A DNA stretch of 64,000 bases from Metallyticus violacea (GCA_030762175.1 CM060831.1:6400501-6464500); one strand, 5' to 3'; counted from the first letter of the stretch, positions 1-10,864 are shown. Made by a program: numbers and translations. The notes: generated from the sequence alone by a model not told the origin.

Positions 1-672
1 ACGTGCTTTAGTGCTGATATTCACTGGGCCTGCATATCACAACATATCAAGACTCTTTTATAGGTTTAGTAGGTTAATGTGTGCATTAAATTTAATTTAA
101 AAAACAGAGAGAACAAATTATTTAGATAATGACAGAAAATGAAAAAATTACAGAATTCAAAAGAATATTTTGGGACTTGTTTTTGATTAAAAGATAACTG
201 GAAATGCCACACTGTCTAAAGTATAAAGACAATTAATTAAAAATGTTTTCATGTTAAACAGTGTATGGCACTTTGGATCTAGACATTGTGAAGTAAGTAT
301 GCTATATTTTCTCACTTTTGCAGGAAAGCATTATAAATATTAAAGTGCTGATCAATGCCAGAAATGTTTGGTAAATGAAGAAAAGCAATTCTAACATCTG
401 CTTTGGTGACGTGAGTAGTACATATTTTTTCAAGTGATTCTTTTTTGTAATAATATTAGCCAGTGCCTAATGTTATAGTTTGATAAAGTGAGGACTCATA
501 TTGCTGTATGGTCCATGCAGGCCTGCCATCATGCACAGAAAACTCATAATCTGTTCACTCTGTGTTTTGGAAACACAAGTTATATACCTAGAAATAAATG
601 AGTAACTCACAGCATTACCACATAATTTCAAAAAATATGTAAAACAAATGGGTAAAAATGCAAACCATATAC

Positions 673-947
673 CTGTCAGGTCTACATCCAGATCACGATC
701 ATCAGCTAGCAGTTCACTATCGTCCATAAGGTCACTAGACTGCATCTGTTGCTGTTGACTGCGTGATGCTGCCAAATGAGCATGGAATTCCTCTCGAGCC
801 TGCAGGATAGCATCCTCTGGAGCACCATGTTCCAGTGCAGCTTTGAGAGTGGCCTCAGGATGGCTAGAGCCAAGAGGGTTGTGAACAAATCTTTTCCTCC
901 TCCTAGCATCATCCTCCCAAGCATCCAGCTTCCAGAACTCACTCATT
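673..947 (-). CDS. Nbea: Neurobeachin exon ([12 protein letters not shown] block), most 3' exon in window
   Basis: This exon encodes about 92 residues starting [18 protein letters not shown], followed by a region ending [10 protein letters not shown]. The SEFW-LD-WEDD-RRR-RFV-NP-GS-H-EA-LKAA pattern is a hallmark of neurobeachin just upstream of the PH-BEACH module. The acceptor (tttctgtgcag) is at 948-950 and the donor (ACAG/gtatat) at 672-671. The exon enters in phase 2, completing the Lys codon begun in 3136-3311, and leaves in phase 1. The Met of MSEFW is internal, not a start codon. Neurobeachin is a large cytoplasmic BEACH scaffold that anchors PKA and acts in membrane traffic at Golgi and synapse. 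PH-BEACH and WD40 exons should lie beyond position 1. Confidence 0.93.
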
Positions 948-1261
948 CTGCACAGAAATGAAATGCTTGTTACAGGTAGGTTGCTTCTTCAGTTGACACT
1001 GCAATCCACTGTCACTGTCACTACTTACATAATTTACAGGGAGGGGCTTTTTGTTTTGTAAACAGAATAGGCACAAGTCAATCAACCTATAATGAACAGA
1101 GGGTTTAAGTTGGTTTAGCAATGGCTCATTTAATTGCCTTTAAATTATTTTTCAAAGTTTAAGTTTGTTAATATTTAATACATTTATTTTTTTTACAGGA
1201 GATTTATATTAGGGCTTTTAGGTACCTATAGACTTCATGTAAGTCATCACTGTGATCAACA

Positions 1262-1355
1262 GCTCAAAAATTAGGCAAAATTCCTTTTCTATCTGGGTGG
1301 ATAGATAGAAATGAATATCTCAAATAAGTGTACTTACGAAGCTGTTGACAATGGA

Positions 1356-1390
<35 letters not shown>

Positions 1391-2062
1391 AATGTACACA
1401 GTTTTTTTCACACTAACTCCATTCACTTATATAAATTTGGAACATATGTTTCGGGAGCGATCCCTCCCATCTTCAGCCTGTTGACAAACTGCAAATATAA
1501 GTGAATGGAGTTAGTGTGAAAAAAACTGTATACATTGTTTATAGAAATGAATATGTTTCCATGCATTTGAGGTCAGTAGGGTCAGTTTTTAATTTTCCTT
1601 TTTGCCTATTTTGGCTTCAGTTGCCTATTTTAATGTTTAAAATAATTTTTGGCTTGTTTTGGACCATTATGAATTTTTCCTGCAATTATTTATGTATTTT
1701 AAAAAGCACATAAAAATTTCAATATATCAAAGTGAAAAAAGTTATAAAAATTAAATTGCACGTTCACCTCACAAAAATATCTATATCTCAATAGATATCT
1801 TTCTGAGGTGAACATGCCATTTAAATTTTTATAACTTTTTTCACTTTGATATTTTGATATTCTTTATGTGCTTTTTAAAATATGTAAATAATTTCAGAAA
1901 AAATCCATAATGATCCAAAACAGGTAAAAAAAGGTTTTAAACCTTAAAATAGCATTAAAATGAATGAAAAAAGGGGCAAAATACCTACCCCAAATGTATG
2001 GAAACTTGACTCTTAAATATGTCCAACCAGATAGAAAAGGATTTTGCTTAACTTACAGGCTC
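1262..2062. repeat. Large imperfect foldback repeat, arms about 270-290 bp, centre near 1788
   Basis: The sequence from 1262 outward-in pairs with the sequence from 2062 inward: aggcaaaattccttttctatctgg on the left is mirrored by ccagatagaaaaggattttgc on the right. The innermost 95-bp arms (about 1695-1785 and 1792-1885) are almost perfectly complementary. The left arm is interrupted by the insertion at 1319-1541. One further arm copy lies at 42190-42409 and continues at 45541-45660. It is non-coding; its outer end shows a weak hammerhead-like remnant in the third copy, so it may be an old PLE-derived repeat. Confidence 0.75.
1319..1541 (-). mobile_element. Palindromic PLE derivative with hammerhead core and 13-bp target duplication
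   Basis: This 223-bp insertion is flanked by TAGAAATGAATAT at 1306-1318 and 1542-1554. It contains the motif tacttacgaagctgttgaca, a (TA)n run, then about 50-bp inverted arms (1388-1437 and 1491-1540) around a minus-strand hammerhead-like core at 1439-1476 (CTGAAGA, GGGAG/CTCCC stem, CGAAAC, ATATGTT). The arm sequence ccattcacttata...aaattt matches PLE 3' ends elsewhere in the window. No coding capacity remains. It sits in the left arm of the 1262-2062 foldback repeat. Confidence 0.8.
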
Positions 2063-2794
2063 TGGTAATTACTTCTGTTTTTTTTAAATTTTATTTCATG
2101 GCAATTTTAAATGGTATATTCCCAATTGCAGATTTATCTGGCTGATTAAAGTGCAAATGTCACTTATGTTGTCCCAGCTGAGTTTTAATGGATCTTCCAG
2201 TCCTACCGCTTTACACCTTGCCACATTCAGAGTACTTTATTATTTCAGTGGAGCTAAAACCCAAGGGATCCTCTCATTCTCTATAAGCAAGAAGGCTCTT
2301 TTTGGCCTGAAAAAGCAGTGGAAAAACAACAACAATATACAAAGAGACACACTTGAAACTGACCATTTGCTAGATGGCTGCATATTGGCACAACCACTCC
2401 CACAATCAATCCACAACACTTCATCTTTTTAACACTTTACTACAAATAAACTAAATGAATTCCGAATTTAACTTTCTTATAGACGATGCTGAAAGAAGAA
2501 CTGAATTAGGTCTGTTAGTGAAGAAGAACTGTTGAGCAAAAATGATAGTTTCTTAAGGTGTAGATTGTGTGTCATACAAAATGGTACACACTTTCAGCAT
2601 CTTTTGTAAGAAGGGTGAGCAAAGAATTAATTTAAAACATTGTAAAACCTAAATGGCAAATGGATAGTTTTAAATGTACCTCACTTTATGTTACAGTTCT
2701 GCTTGTACCCATACAGATTAAATTAGTTTGAACCTTGGATATACCTTGACTTGCTGTAAGGACAATTACAAAAAATACATCATTAGTAACAGTA

Positions 2795-3065
2795 ACACTT
2801 GACCACTGCTGGCTAGCAGTAATGCTTGCCCTTCCCTCACAGCAGGCTCAAGTTGAATTCCCAGTTGGGCTAGTTTTTTTGCTGAGGTTTCTTTCTGGGG
2901 ATTTTCCCTCAGTTCTGCCTGGGAAAATTAGGCCACACAGTCCCCTGAACTCATTTGGTCAAGTATCATCAGTCTTCATATGGTACAATAGAGCTTACAT
3001 TGCAGTGCCATGACCATAAAAAATTAATTCATTAATAAATTTTTAAAAAATATATAAATAAATAA
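2795..3065 (+). mobile_element. Candidate tRNA-derived SINE (family S3)
   Basis: An A-box-like stretch (TGGCTAGCAGTAATGC, about 2809) and a B-box-like stretch (AAGTTGAATTCCC, about 2850) are spaced as in a tRNA promoter. They are followed by a non-tRNA body and an A/T-rich tail ending in TAAATAAATAAAAA-type repeats. A partial relative is at 36290-36440. The boxes are degenerate, so this is a family-level guess. Confidence 0.45.
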
Positions 3066-3135
3066 AAATTAAAAATCAGCGACACTTTAATTGCCTAGAG
3101 AATTTTTTCCTTCTGTAACCATACAATATACTTAC

Positions 3136-3311
3136 TTGGCAGCATGAGGATCCATGTAACCCCAGGCACCATGTTTGTTGGACATTATGTTGCGAACTTT
3201 TTCCAACAGGCGACTGGCTATCACATTGTCTCGCCTACGAGCAGCAGTAATCAGATGGTCACACATCCTTTCCTCTTCTCTGCGGTCAAGAAGAGTTTGT
3301 GCACATTGTGA
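3136..3311 (-). CDS. Nbea: Neurobeachin exon ([11 protein letters not shown]...NKHGAWG block)
   Basis: A 176-bp exon encoding 58 residues: [20 protein letters not shown], then [20 protein letters not shown] and [18 protein letters not shown]. The pattern (alpha-helical, basic, then NKHGAWG) matches neurobeachin immediately before the SEFW block. Acceptor tttttactttcag is at 3312-3314 and donor CCAA/gtaagt at 3135-3134. It enters in phase 0 and leaves in phase 2, and the split AA/A codon (Lys) joins exactly to 673-947. Only 87 bp of intron separates it from the next upstream exon. Confidence 0.95.
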
Positions 3312-3398
3312 CTGAAAGTAAAAAAATCACACTTCAGAACATTCCATCTGTTTTTATTAAAATTAAGATTCTAAATGTAACATATCGGACAAACATAC

Positions 3399-3507
3399 CT
3401 CAAAATCTGCATGTTTCAGCACATCATCCGCTCTCATTCTATTGAGTATAAATTCAGCCTCATTTGCCACTCTCACAATGTGGTCTTTCATTGCATGGGA
3501 TAGTAAT
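3399..3507 (-). CDS. Nbea: Neurobeachin exon ([21 protein letters not shown] block)
   Basis: A 109-bp exon encoding [18 protein letters not shown] and [18 protein letters not shown] after a split Arg codon. The block [25 protein letters not shown] is strongly conserved in neurobeachins, which fixes the splice junction to 7163-7289. Acceptor aatgcttttcag is at 3508-3510, donor GAG/gtatgt at 3398-3397. It enters in phase 2 and leaves in phase 0. Confidence 0.95.
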
Positions 3508-3511
3508 CTGA

Positions 3512-4585
3512 AAAGCATTTTCAAAATAAATTATTTGATTTAAACTTCTGTTCAAGACGAACATTTAACATTATTTACTTAAACAACTAACATAAAACCC
3601 TATTTTGGCTTCAAGAAAGAGATGGCAGAAACCTTTGGAGCTATAGCAGTTGATTGCTATGTAACTATGTATACTGCCCAATATGAGGCATTTTTATTTG
3701 TGCAGCACAAGAGTAGTTCATAAAATTCATAAAATAATCTAGATTTCAATATATTTTTCCCTTCTCCAGTAATATTTCATTGTTTTATATAGTTTTAAGG
3801 ATTATCATTAAAACTGGTGCATAATTCCTGTTTTTCAGTATCCTCCTCTCTAATTTTTTAATTCCTTCCAAAATCCTATCCTCATTCTATTTCTCTTTGC
3901 CCGCAGTCTTCCCATGTTGATTTCTTGGAGGATTTTCTGGATGTTATTATCCAAGTTTCTTTCTATTTGACTTTTCCTGAATTATGAAACTTTGTTTAAT
4001 AATAATATTCTCCTTGTCAAAACTACCAGTATTTCAGAATTGTTACTATTGTTTTGTATTTATATTCTTATCTTCCTAGTTCCATTAGTGCAACTTCACT
4101 GGAAGAAGATCTAGGTATACAAAGTACTTTGTGCAGTGTTTAATTGCAATTTACTCTTATGCAGATCATCATATAACGAGAACGAACAACAACAGGTTCA
4201 GAGCTCAATGAGAGTAAAACACAAACACATGGCATTTAATTTAAGGGATTCTTCCTATAAATAACAGTTTGGATAATATAACATTTTTAGGCATACACAT
4301 ATTAAGTGTATAACTTCTAAACTCTCCAGAGCAGTACATCTGATTAGAAACTTGAAATTACATATACCTGAAGCCTCTATTATATCAGCTTATTTTGCTT
4401 TTTCCCAAAGCATAAAGGCTTGGTATTTTACTTTGGGGAAATAGTTCACAAATTACTGCTTTATTTGTATTGCAAAAAATATTATTCAAATAATTACAGA
4501 CTCACCAAAGTTAGCTCATTGTAAACCACTGTTTATTATATTGAGACTAATGACTTTAATAAATAATAAACAAATAAATAAAGAT
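3512..4585. other. Intron sequence, no feature recognised
   Basis: AT-rich intron. The stretch 3840-4010 is richer in C/T on the plus strand and, read on the minus strand, resembles a basic helical peptide of the kind in retrotransposon ORFs, but stops interrupt it and no domain could be named. Confidence 0.5.
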
Positions 4586-4589
4586 ATAA

Positions 4590-4590
4590 T

Positions 4591-4662
<72 letters not shown>

Positions 4663-4663
4663 A
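4590..4663. repeat. (TAG)n microsatellite
   Basis: About 24 near-perfect units of GTA/TAG, grading into (TAA)n at 4662-4670. Confidence 0.97.
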
Positions 4664-4699
4664 TAATAATTATAATAATGAGCCTGAATGTCCTTGTGA

Positions 4700-5390
4700 A
4701 GGGCAAAGGCCTCCTAAAAAAATAGCCTTTATTCGCTAATGCGATGAACTAATTTGCATTAGGGTTGTGTTCAGTAGTATTGTCCTATATGCTACTACAC
4801 TTTATTACACTTTTGTTTATCAGATTTCACTTGTTAAGAAGTTAATTCTTGATGGTGTCCCACACATTTCTGTTTTCTCTATTTTGGACCATTTTGAATC
4901 TGCTTGTACCATGTAGAAATTTTCTTATCTCCTCTTGGCCTGCCTCTGTGTTGTTTGCTTAAGCACATGTTCTTCATGGTGGTCTTATATTTCCATCTGT
5001 CATCCTGCATCCTCACTATGTAGCCTCCCCATTTCCACTTCAATCTGACAGCTCTTTCCGCGATGGCTGCTATTGATGTTATTTATTTGGGTTAATGTTT
5101 TGTTAGAGATTTTGTCCTTTTTTATTATTCCTAGTATTCTGCATTACATTGTACTCTGGCTTATTTGCAACATAATCTGTCTGTTTGTTGCGGACCACAT
5201 TTGGCATCCATATTGCTTTACTGGGTAGATGCAGGTTTCTACTGCTTTGAATTTGAGCTTTGTGTTTATTTTCCTGCAGAGAGTATAAACTGAAGGGACT
5301 AGAAAGTCTTCCATGCTAAGGATATTCTTATTTTTATCTCTTTTTCCATCTTGTCCTTGAAGGAGATTAACTGTCCTGAGCATACATAAT
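4700..5390 (-). mobile_element. Non-LTR retrotransposon relic, 3' end of RT ORF (RTE-like)
   Basis: Minus-strand reading in broken frames gives ETCIYPVKQYGCQMWSATN, then CRILGIIKKDKISNKTL and a basic stretch with K-W followed by R-MQDDRW-like residues. This is the order found after the catalytic core in RTE/BovB-type LINEs (VYPVLLYGCQTW...RILGI..DRI.N..I...KWxWAGHxxRxxDxRW). The longest open part is 5144-5383. Several stops and frameshifts show it is dead. The clade call rests on recall of the motif order. Confidence 0.65.
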
Positions 5391-5869
5391 CCTTTACATA
5401 CTGTAGTGTTACTCCATCTTTATACTCTTTACTGTATATAAAAGTTATTTAACTGAATTACAAAATAGACAAGATTACCTTCTTGTAATACTAGATCATG
5501 TCAACTTATTAAAGTACCATATCATAGATTGACCAGTTTTGAAGTACTAGGTATAAAATTATACCATATGTTTATCGTTAGATATAAGTCAATGTCATGT
5601 ATGAAGTTAAGCATAAGCTGTAGGACTGGCTAATTGCTACAACTTTTTAATCAATAAAAGAATAATTTAAAATGTACTAGGCATGTAATTTAAATCCATA
5701 GCATATGTAGTATTTTACACTAGTAATACTGTGTATCTATTTAGTTATTATATATTACAACATTTGGATACAAAATGCTGTAATTTTGATATGTGATTAA
5801 TAACACTGTTGTTACTCTATATAAGAAGGTATAGATAGACTGTAGTTCGAATCTGTAAGTATTGGCATT

Positions 5870-6425
5870 ATACAGGGTGAATGATCCTTTACCCATCGGT
5901 TTTGCGGAGTGTGGTTGACCAGCATGGCTGGCTGCTGTGTTGGCAGTGTGGCTGACAGGAAGTCCGCAATAAATAATAAATATAGCACAGTTTGTCACAT
6001 AAGTATTTCTAACAAACATAACATAAACACTTAAAAAGAAAAGTAAATTACTCATGTATATTAAGCAAGGAGATGCCTGAACTGCCTCACTTTGTTGTTG
6101 TTCAAGCATTTCTGACACTTGCGTAGGAAATTGTTCATTACAATCTGCAGTTCCCTCTGAGAAATGGCAGCAATTTCTTGATGAATGTTAGTTTTAAGTG
6201 CATCTAAAGTATGCAGATTTGTTTTGTACACTTTCTCTCTTAATGCCCCCCCCCAGAGATAAAAATCACAGGGGGTTAAATCAAGGGAATCAGGAAATTC
6301 CTTTTGAAATAATCTCCCTACAGCACGTGCTGATTCTGTATGCACATAGGAATCATACACATCTTTGGGGAATAGAATACTCATTTCACTTGATACACTT
6401 TTACTCAATACACTGTAGTGCATCG
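5870..6425 (-). pseudogene. DDE transposase C-terminal fragment (mariner/IS630-type)
   Basis: The minus-strand ORF 6061-6423 encodes DSLDLTPCDFYLWGGALREKV, followed by YKTNLHTLDALKTNI and a helical tail ending NNNKVRQFRHLLA. The PDLTPCDFxLWG...KxxVY motif carries the last catalytic acidic region of this transposase class and is common in insect genomes. Only the C-terminal third is present, with no first two catalytic aspartates. A possible element end (tacagggtga) lies at about 5873-5882. Confidence 0.7.
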
Positions 6426-6618
6426 CCTAACAAACACGTGCTATTTATGCAAGATTTCTACTCACACTAAAGCCTGTGCATATACTCCCTGCCTCTGCAA
6501 ACATAGCGCTGCTGGCCAATCCCACAGTTGCATCAAACATTGCTCACTCAGTATAAATGACACTTTATATATAAATATTGAGATTGTCAATTGCTGCTAA
6601 GCTCACTGACAATTAAAT

Positions 6619-6619
6619 T

Positions 6620-6660
<41 letters not shown>
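6619..6660. repeat. (ATC)n microsatellite
   Basis: About 13 tandem ATC/CAT units. Confidence 0.95.
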
Positions 6661-6662
<2 letters not shown>

Positions 6663-7162
6663 CAATATAAAAATAATGCAACTCAAATTTCCATTAAACT
6701 TATACAACAAATTATCACTCCAAATTAAAGCAATTGAAAAGTTAACTTTATTTAAAAGGGCAGTAATGGTACATTTCTTTGATCACTGTTTCTACTCATT
6801 AAACGAGTTTTAAATAATAGTGAAGTATGAGTTAATAGTGTTTGAAATAAAATTTATTTTATTATATAGTTACTAAATTTGTAAAGTTGATAAAGTTAAT
6901 CTATTTATTTTTCTTTTGATAAATCATTTTCTTCCAGAATGTTTAAACAGGCTTTCAAGATTTACTTTACACTATGGTGTAGCATATGATAACTTTGTAT
7001 ATTATTACTAGTAATATATAATTTTAAATTTTTATGTAAATTCAAAGATTTTCTGCCTTGTCCTATATCATCTAGCATATCTGTGCATTGTATGATTTAA
7101 AAATCAATAAATATATATACATATAAAATTTACAGTTTATAGGCTTTGGCTGCAATACCAAC

Positions 7163-7289
7163 CTTCCTTCATTTATCAGCTCAATGAAAGCGAGACCAGC
7201 ATGCTTTTGTAGAGAATTCTGCCATTCTTGTGAACACAACAGCATTACAAGTTCCACCACAGAATTGCTATTTTTAAATGTTGTCAGTC
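7163..7289 (-). CDS. Nbea: Neurobeachin exon ([15 protein letters not shown] block)
   Basis: A 127-bp exon encoding [20 protein letters not shown] and [51 protein letters not shown] is near-invariant in neurobeachin and its paralogue LRBA. The acceptor is a T-rich tract ending cag (7290-7292). The donor is GGAAG/gttggt (7162-7161), rated weak by sequence but fixed by homology because it alone restores NEGR-LLSH. It enters in phase 1 and leaves in phase 2. Confidence 0.95.
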
Positions 7290-7976
7290 CTGAAAAAAAA
7301 TGTACTTTAGCCTGAAGTGAAACAAAAAAATCAGTAAAACAATAAATCAAGAAACCCAGCATTTTAAATCATACCCATATAAAATGTAGTGCTTGCAGAA
7401 TAAGAGTAAACAATGTAAAAGTTAAATACAGGGATCAAAACCAAGCTCTTTAACATGCTTAAAAGCAGAGGCACATTAGAGATAATGACTAAATAAAAGT
7501 TCCCCACCAGCTAAGAAGAGATAATGGGTCTTTAATAATCTGCTCTGCATCAAACTATTTAAACACACTCTTTCTGACTTCACTTACTGGAGATTTACTT
7601 GCTCAGGACATGATTTGTGGACCTTTAGTCACATTCTCAGCTGTCAAACAATTATTAGAGTTTTCGATTGCTCATTGAAGTTGACTTAATAGGTGCCTGA
7701 GTTGGTTCAGGTGGATTGCAATTAACTTGCTTGTGTTTTTTTATGTAAAGGAAAAGGATTTATATATATATATATAAGAAGAAGAAAAAAAAAACGAGCA
7801 AAACCTTCTGAATTTTGACACCCCAAAAGCAAATAGCTCTTTTTCAAGTTTATTGCAAGGACACCAATGTCAATTCAGACACCTACCAACTCAACATCAC
7901 TGAATGATCCAACACTCCAAAAGTTGTTGGACAGCTGAGGATATAGATAAAGTTCCACAAAACATATCCTGAGTAA

Positions 7977-8256
7977 TGAATGAATGAATAGTGTTTAACG
8001 CCCGTTTTTGCTACAGGGGCACCACAGGCGATGGACACTGATGATACATGAGATGAAATGATATATTGGGAAAGGATTTTATGGAAGGAATCATTCCAGG
8101 CCTAAGTTTAGGGTACCTCCCTGGCATTTGCCATTTATGAGGACTGAGGAAAACCTGGAAAAAACCTCAGTCAGGAAGGACGGTCCTGGCGGTATTCGAA
8201 CCCAGACCTCCCGTTCACGAGTCCGAGACTTAACGACCTCGGCCACCCGTGGCAGT
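7977..8256 (-). mobile_element. tRNA-Ser-like SINE (family S1) with 14-bp target duplication
   Basis: A 280-bp insertion flanked by CATATCCTGAGTAA at 7963-7976 and 8257-8270. Minus-strand 5' head: GTGGCCGAGGTCGTTAAG (A box) and GGTCTGGGTTCGAATACC (B box), as in a class II (Ser-like) tRNA. The body reads through a conserved unique region, and the 3' tail is (ATTC)n, seen on plus as tgaatgaatgaata. The intact duplication and good promoter boxes suggest a fairly recent insertion. The plus-strand ORF 8128-8385 is an artefact of this SINE. Confidence 0.88.
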
Positions 8257-8324
8257 CATATCCTGAGTAAATCTCCAGCAATTGAGGAGCTCATGAATAA
8301 ATCCACTAGAAACAAAGACAAGCC

Positions 8325-8505
8325 TCATGAGGCCTCAGTCCTCATAAATGGCAAATGCCAGGCAGGTACCCTAACTTGGGCCTGAAACACTTCCTTCCTT
8401 TAAAAAAAAAATCCTTTCCAAATTTATCATTATATTTCATATATCATCAGTTTCCACCACCTGTGGTGTCTCAATATTACAATCAGGTGTTAAACACTAA
8501 TAAAA
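8325..8505 (+). mobile_element. S1 SINE fragment, opposite orientation
   Basis: From agtcctcataaatggcaaat to caccacctgtggtgtctc, this is the reverse complement of the body of the SINE at 7977-8256, about 70 bp away. It lacks the tRNA head. The two copies could fold together in the transcript. Confidence 0.8.
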
Positions 8506-9224
8506 AAGAGTATATCATAATTCTTATAATAATTGTTACCTTGGTTGAATACCCTCATAATTCTAGCTGCACTACACCATTTGGGGATGCTGTCAGTAAA
8601 CCTAAGAGTTTACAACATTTCTATTAATTTTATCAACATCTTTCCAAGCATCCTCTACACCACATATTTCCGCCCTATATAACATTTTTGCTTCTACTGT
8701 GGTTTGTGGTTGTGTAAATTTTTTTCAGTCAATTCATTCTTATTTCTAAAATTGTGTTTAAACATGCTCTTATAACACCCATCGCTGCAAATCTCCAGTA
8801 AGTGTAGCCAGAAAGAGTGTGTTTAAATAGTTTGACTCAAAAGAGATTATTATTGCATGCTTTACTGTTTTAGATTCCAAATTAATATTGATAATCAGTA
8901 TTTTGTTTTTCCCCACATACAGACCAGGTTTGAAGCTGGCAGTTCACAGATACATGCATTGACAATTACAGATATATGCTGCTGATAAGACCTGCTAGTG
9001 CATGTTTAGTTTGGAACAGTGAGGAATTACTGATTCATTTCTCTGGCTGCTATGGTTCAAAGCTTTAGTACAAAACAATGTGTTATCATTTGCTGCAAAG
9101 TTTTAAGAAATTAATCAGCTGCTCAGTCTCATGCAGAATTTCAAGCATGTTTTCCACAGTTCATCCATGTGGCAGATCTACAGTTCATAAAAATAGTGCT
9201 TAACTCAAAACAACAGGATCTGAA

Positions 9225-9455
9225 TGAAAATTAATGGTGTTTAATACCAGCTTTTGCTACAGAGGCACCACAGGTGATGGACACTGATGATACATGAGAT
9301 GAAATGATATATTGGGAAAGGATTTATTTTTAAGAAAGGAATCGTTCTAGGCCTAAGTTTAGAGTACCTCCCCAGCATTCGCCATTTATGGGACTGAGGA
9401 AAACATGGGAAAAGTCAGTCAGGGAGGATGGTGGGATTCAAACCCCACACCTCGA
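9225..9455 (-). mobile_element. S1 SINE copy, diverged
   Basis: Same body as 7977-8256 (gtgtttaataccagcttttg..., gatggacactgatgatacat, cctaagtttagagtacctcc) and a damaged B box (gggattcaaacccca). The A-box end is lost after ctcgagtt. Confidence 0.85.
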
Positions 9456-9927
9456 GTTGGACAAGAAAATAAGAGGCAGATGTCATGTGTAACAGAGGAA
9501 AAAGTGAATGATATCGCTGCTGGATTACAACAATCACAATGAAAAACTCTTTACAACAAGTGGGGGTCAGCAATACATCAGCATATTCTGCTACAAATTT
9601 GTTAAAATTTCATTACTACAAGGTTACTGCAGACTGGGTGTGATTAGTTGTGCTGTGTGTTTTCAGCTGCTGGTTTGATCTACATGCAGAGAAAAAATAA
9701 AATGAAGATTGGATATAATCAGAATGTATACATATAAAACCATAAAGGCCATATAACTGCAGGAAATTTTTTAGAATTAACTCCTAGAATGCTGCAGGGA
9801 TAAATAGATTGGGAAAAAGCATTGTGCCAGTTAAATCAATGCATTGTTCAAGAAGGCAGCATTCAGTAAATCAAGACAATGATTTACTAAATATGAATGA
9901 ACAGTAATAAGCTTTTTTTTATTTTTT

Positions 9928-9966
9928 GAATAGTATTTAATGCCCGTTTTCACTACTGAGGCACCA
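9928..9966 (-). mobile_element. S1 SINE 3' fragment
   Basis: About 39 bp matching only the 3' end of S1 (gaatagtatttaatgcccgt, then ttcactactgaggcacca). Confidence 0.7.
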
Positions 9967-10246
9967 AATTATTCTTTTACTTTTCTTTTGTATTCTTTTT
10001 GGACAGGGAGGGTATGTGAATTCTTATTTACCATGGCTTGACTTGTTTCCTCTCGTTTCATCCCAGAACATGGAGTCAATGTGGAAGATTATTATACCAA
10101 GGATAAATTAATTATGCTTATTTTCTTACAGAGGGTGATGTTAAGCGCATTGCCTTCATTGCTATCTAGTAGGAGACCAAGGTAGTACTTGAATGAAAAC
10201 AAACTACACATCAAACTTCTTTTGTTTTAACAAAATCAAAACTTAC

Positions 10247-10576
10247 CTTTACCTTCCATTAATAATTCTTGACCATGAGAACCCACCAAAGTCTTGGACA
10301 GAAATGGAGCAAAGTCCACCATGATTTCCCGAAGGAGGGGGCAAACTGAACCCAGAGCCATCTCCAGCTTCTGTGTCAGTGATGCCTCTCTTGATGGAGT
10401 GGGTACTGGAAGATGATCCACAAGTGGCTTAATGGGCAGTTCATCAGGGCGAGCTTGTGTTGGGGTGGGACAGAGACCATCTGGTACTCGCACAACAGAA
10501 ATCTCTCCTATGGGCTTCTCACCTCTCTCCACTCCTCCCAGAACCTCCATGTTCCCCTCTGTATCCACAATACTGC
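10247..10576 (-). CDS. Nbea: Neurobeachin exon ([15 protein letters not shown] block)
   Basis: A 330-bp exon encoding 109 full codons: an acidic/Pro-rich lead ([14 protein letters not shown], later [15 protein letters not shown]) then [20 protein letters not shown] and [20 protein letters not shown]. The second half is the conserved neurobeachin segment [25 protein letters not shown]. Acceptor ctcatataacag at 10577-10579; strong donor AAAG/gtaagt at 10246-10245. A second in-frame donor GAAG/gtaaag lies 6 nt inside (10252-10251) and would remove Gly-Lys. Phase 1 in, phase 1 out. Confidence 0.95.
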
Positions 10577-10653
10577 CTGTTATATGAGAAAAGATACTCA
10601 GTTATTTCTGATATAACATGGTGTTTTCAAATAACAGCCTCAGAGATACATAC

Positions 10654-10864
10654 CCCTTGTGTGTGACATATTGTGCAGATTTCTGTGATCCTCCTTGGTT
10701 GTTACTGGGTCTCCATCCTCATTAAGGTTCACATCTGTCCAACTCTCATCATTTGAGGCAGGTTTATTGTCATCCAGTAGTATCTCATTAGCTGTTTCAA
10801 TGTCTACATTATTCTCTGTGGAGTTCATATTTAGAGAGTTTACCTCTTCTACTGAGTCTCCACT
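10654..10864 (-). CDS. Nbea: Neurobeachin exon, acidic linker
   Basis: A 211-bp exon encoding [40 protein letters not shown] and [20 protein letters not shown] plus ten residues. It is acidic, Asn/Ser-rich and probably disordered, as expected for the poorly conserved neurobeachin linker. Acceptor catagcatgtttcag at 10865-10867, donor AAGGG/gtatgt at 10653-10652. It enters in phase 0 and leaves in phase 1. The intron to the next exon is only 77 bp, which supports both exons. Confidence 0.88.

Noticed and set aside
1720..1860. Possible microRNA precursor from the near-perfect 95-bp hairpin
   Set aside because: The arms are part of a 0.8-kb foldback repeat with another copy at 42.2 kb; a repeat is the simpler explanation without small-RNA data.
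4590..4663. CRISPR-like or other array
   Set aside because: It is a simple TAG microsatellite with no spacers.
8190..8256. tRNA-Ser gene
   Set aside because: The tRNA-like head is fused to a SINE body, flanked by a target duplication, and the clover-leaf is not intact.
8128..8385. 85-aa plus-strand ORF
   Set aside because: It is the antisense reading of the tRNA-derived S1 SINE.
10413..10666. Two plus-strand ORFs of 67 and 69 aa
   Set aside because: They overlap confident neurobeachin exons on the other strand.
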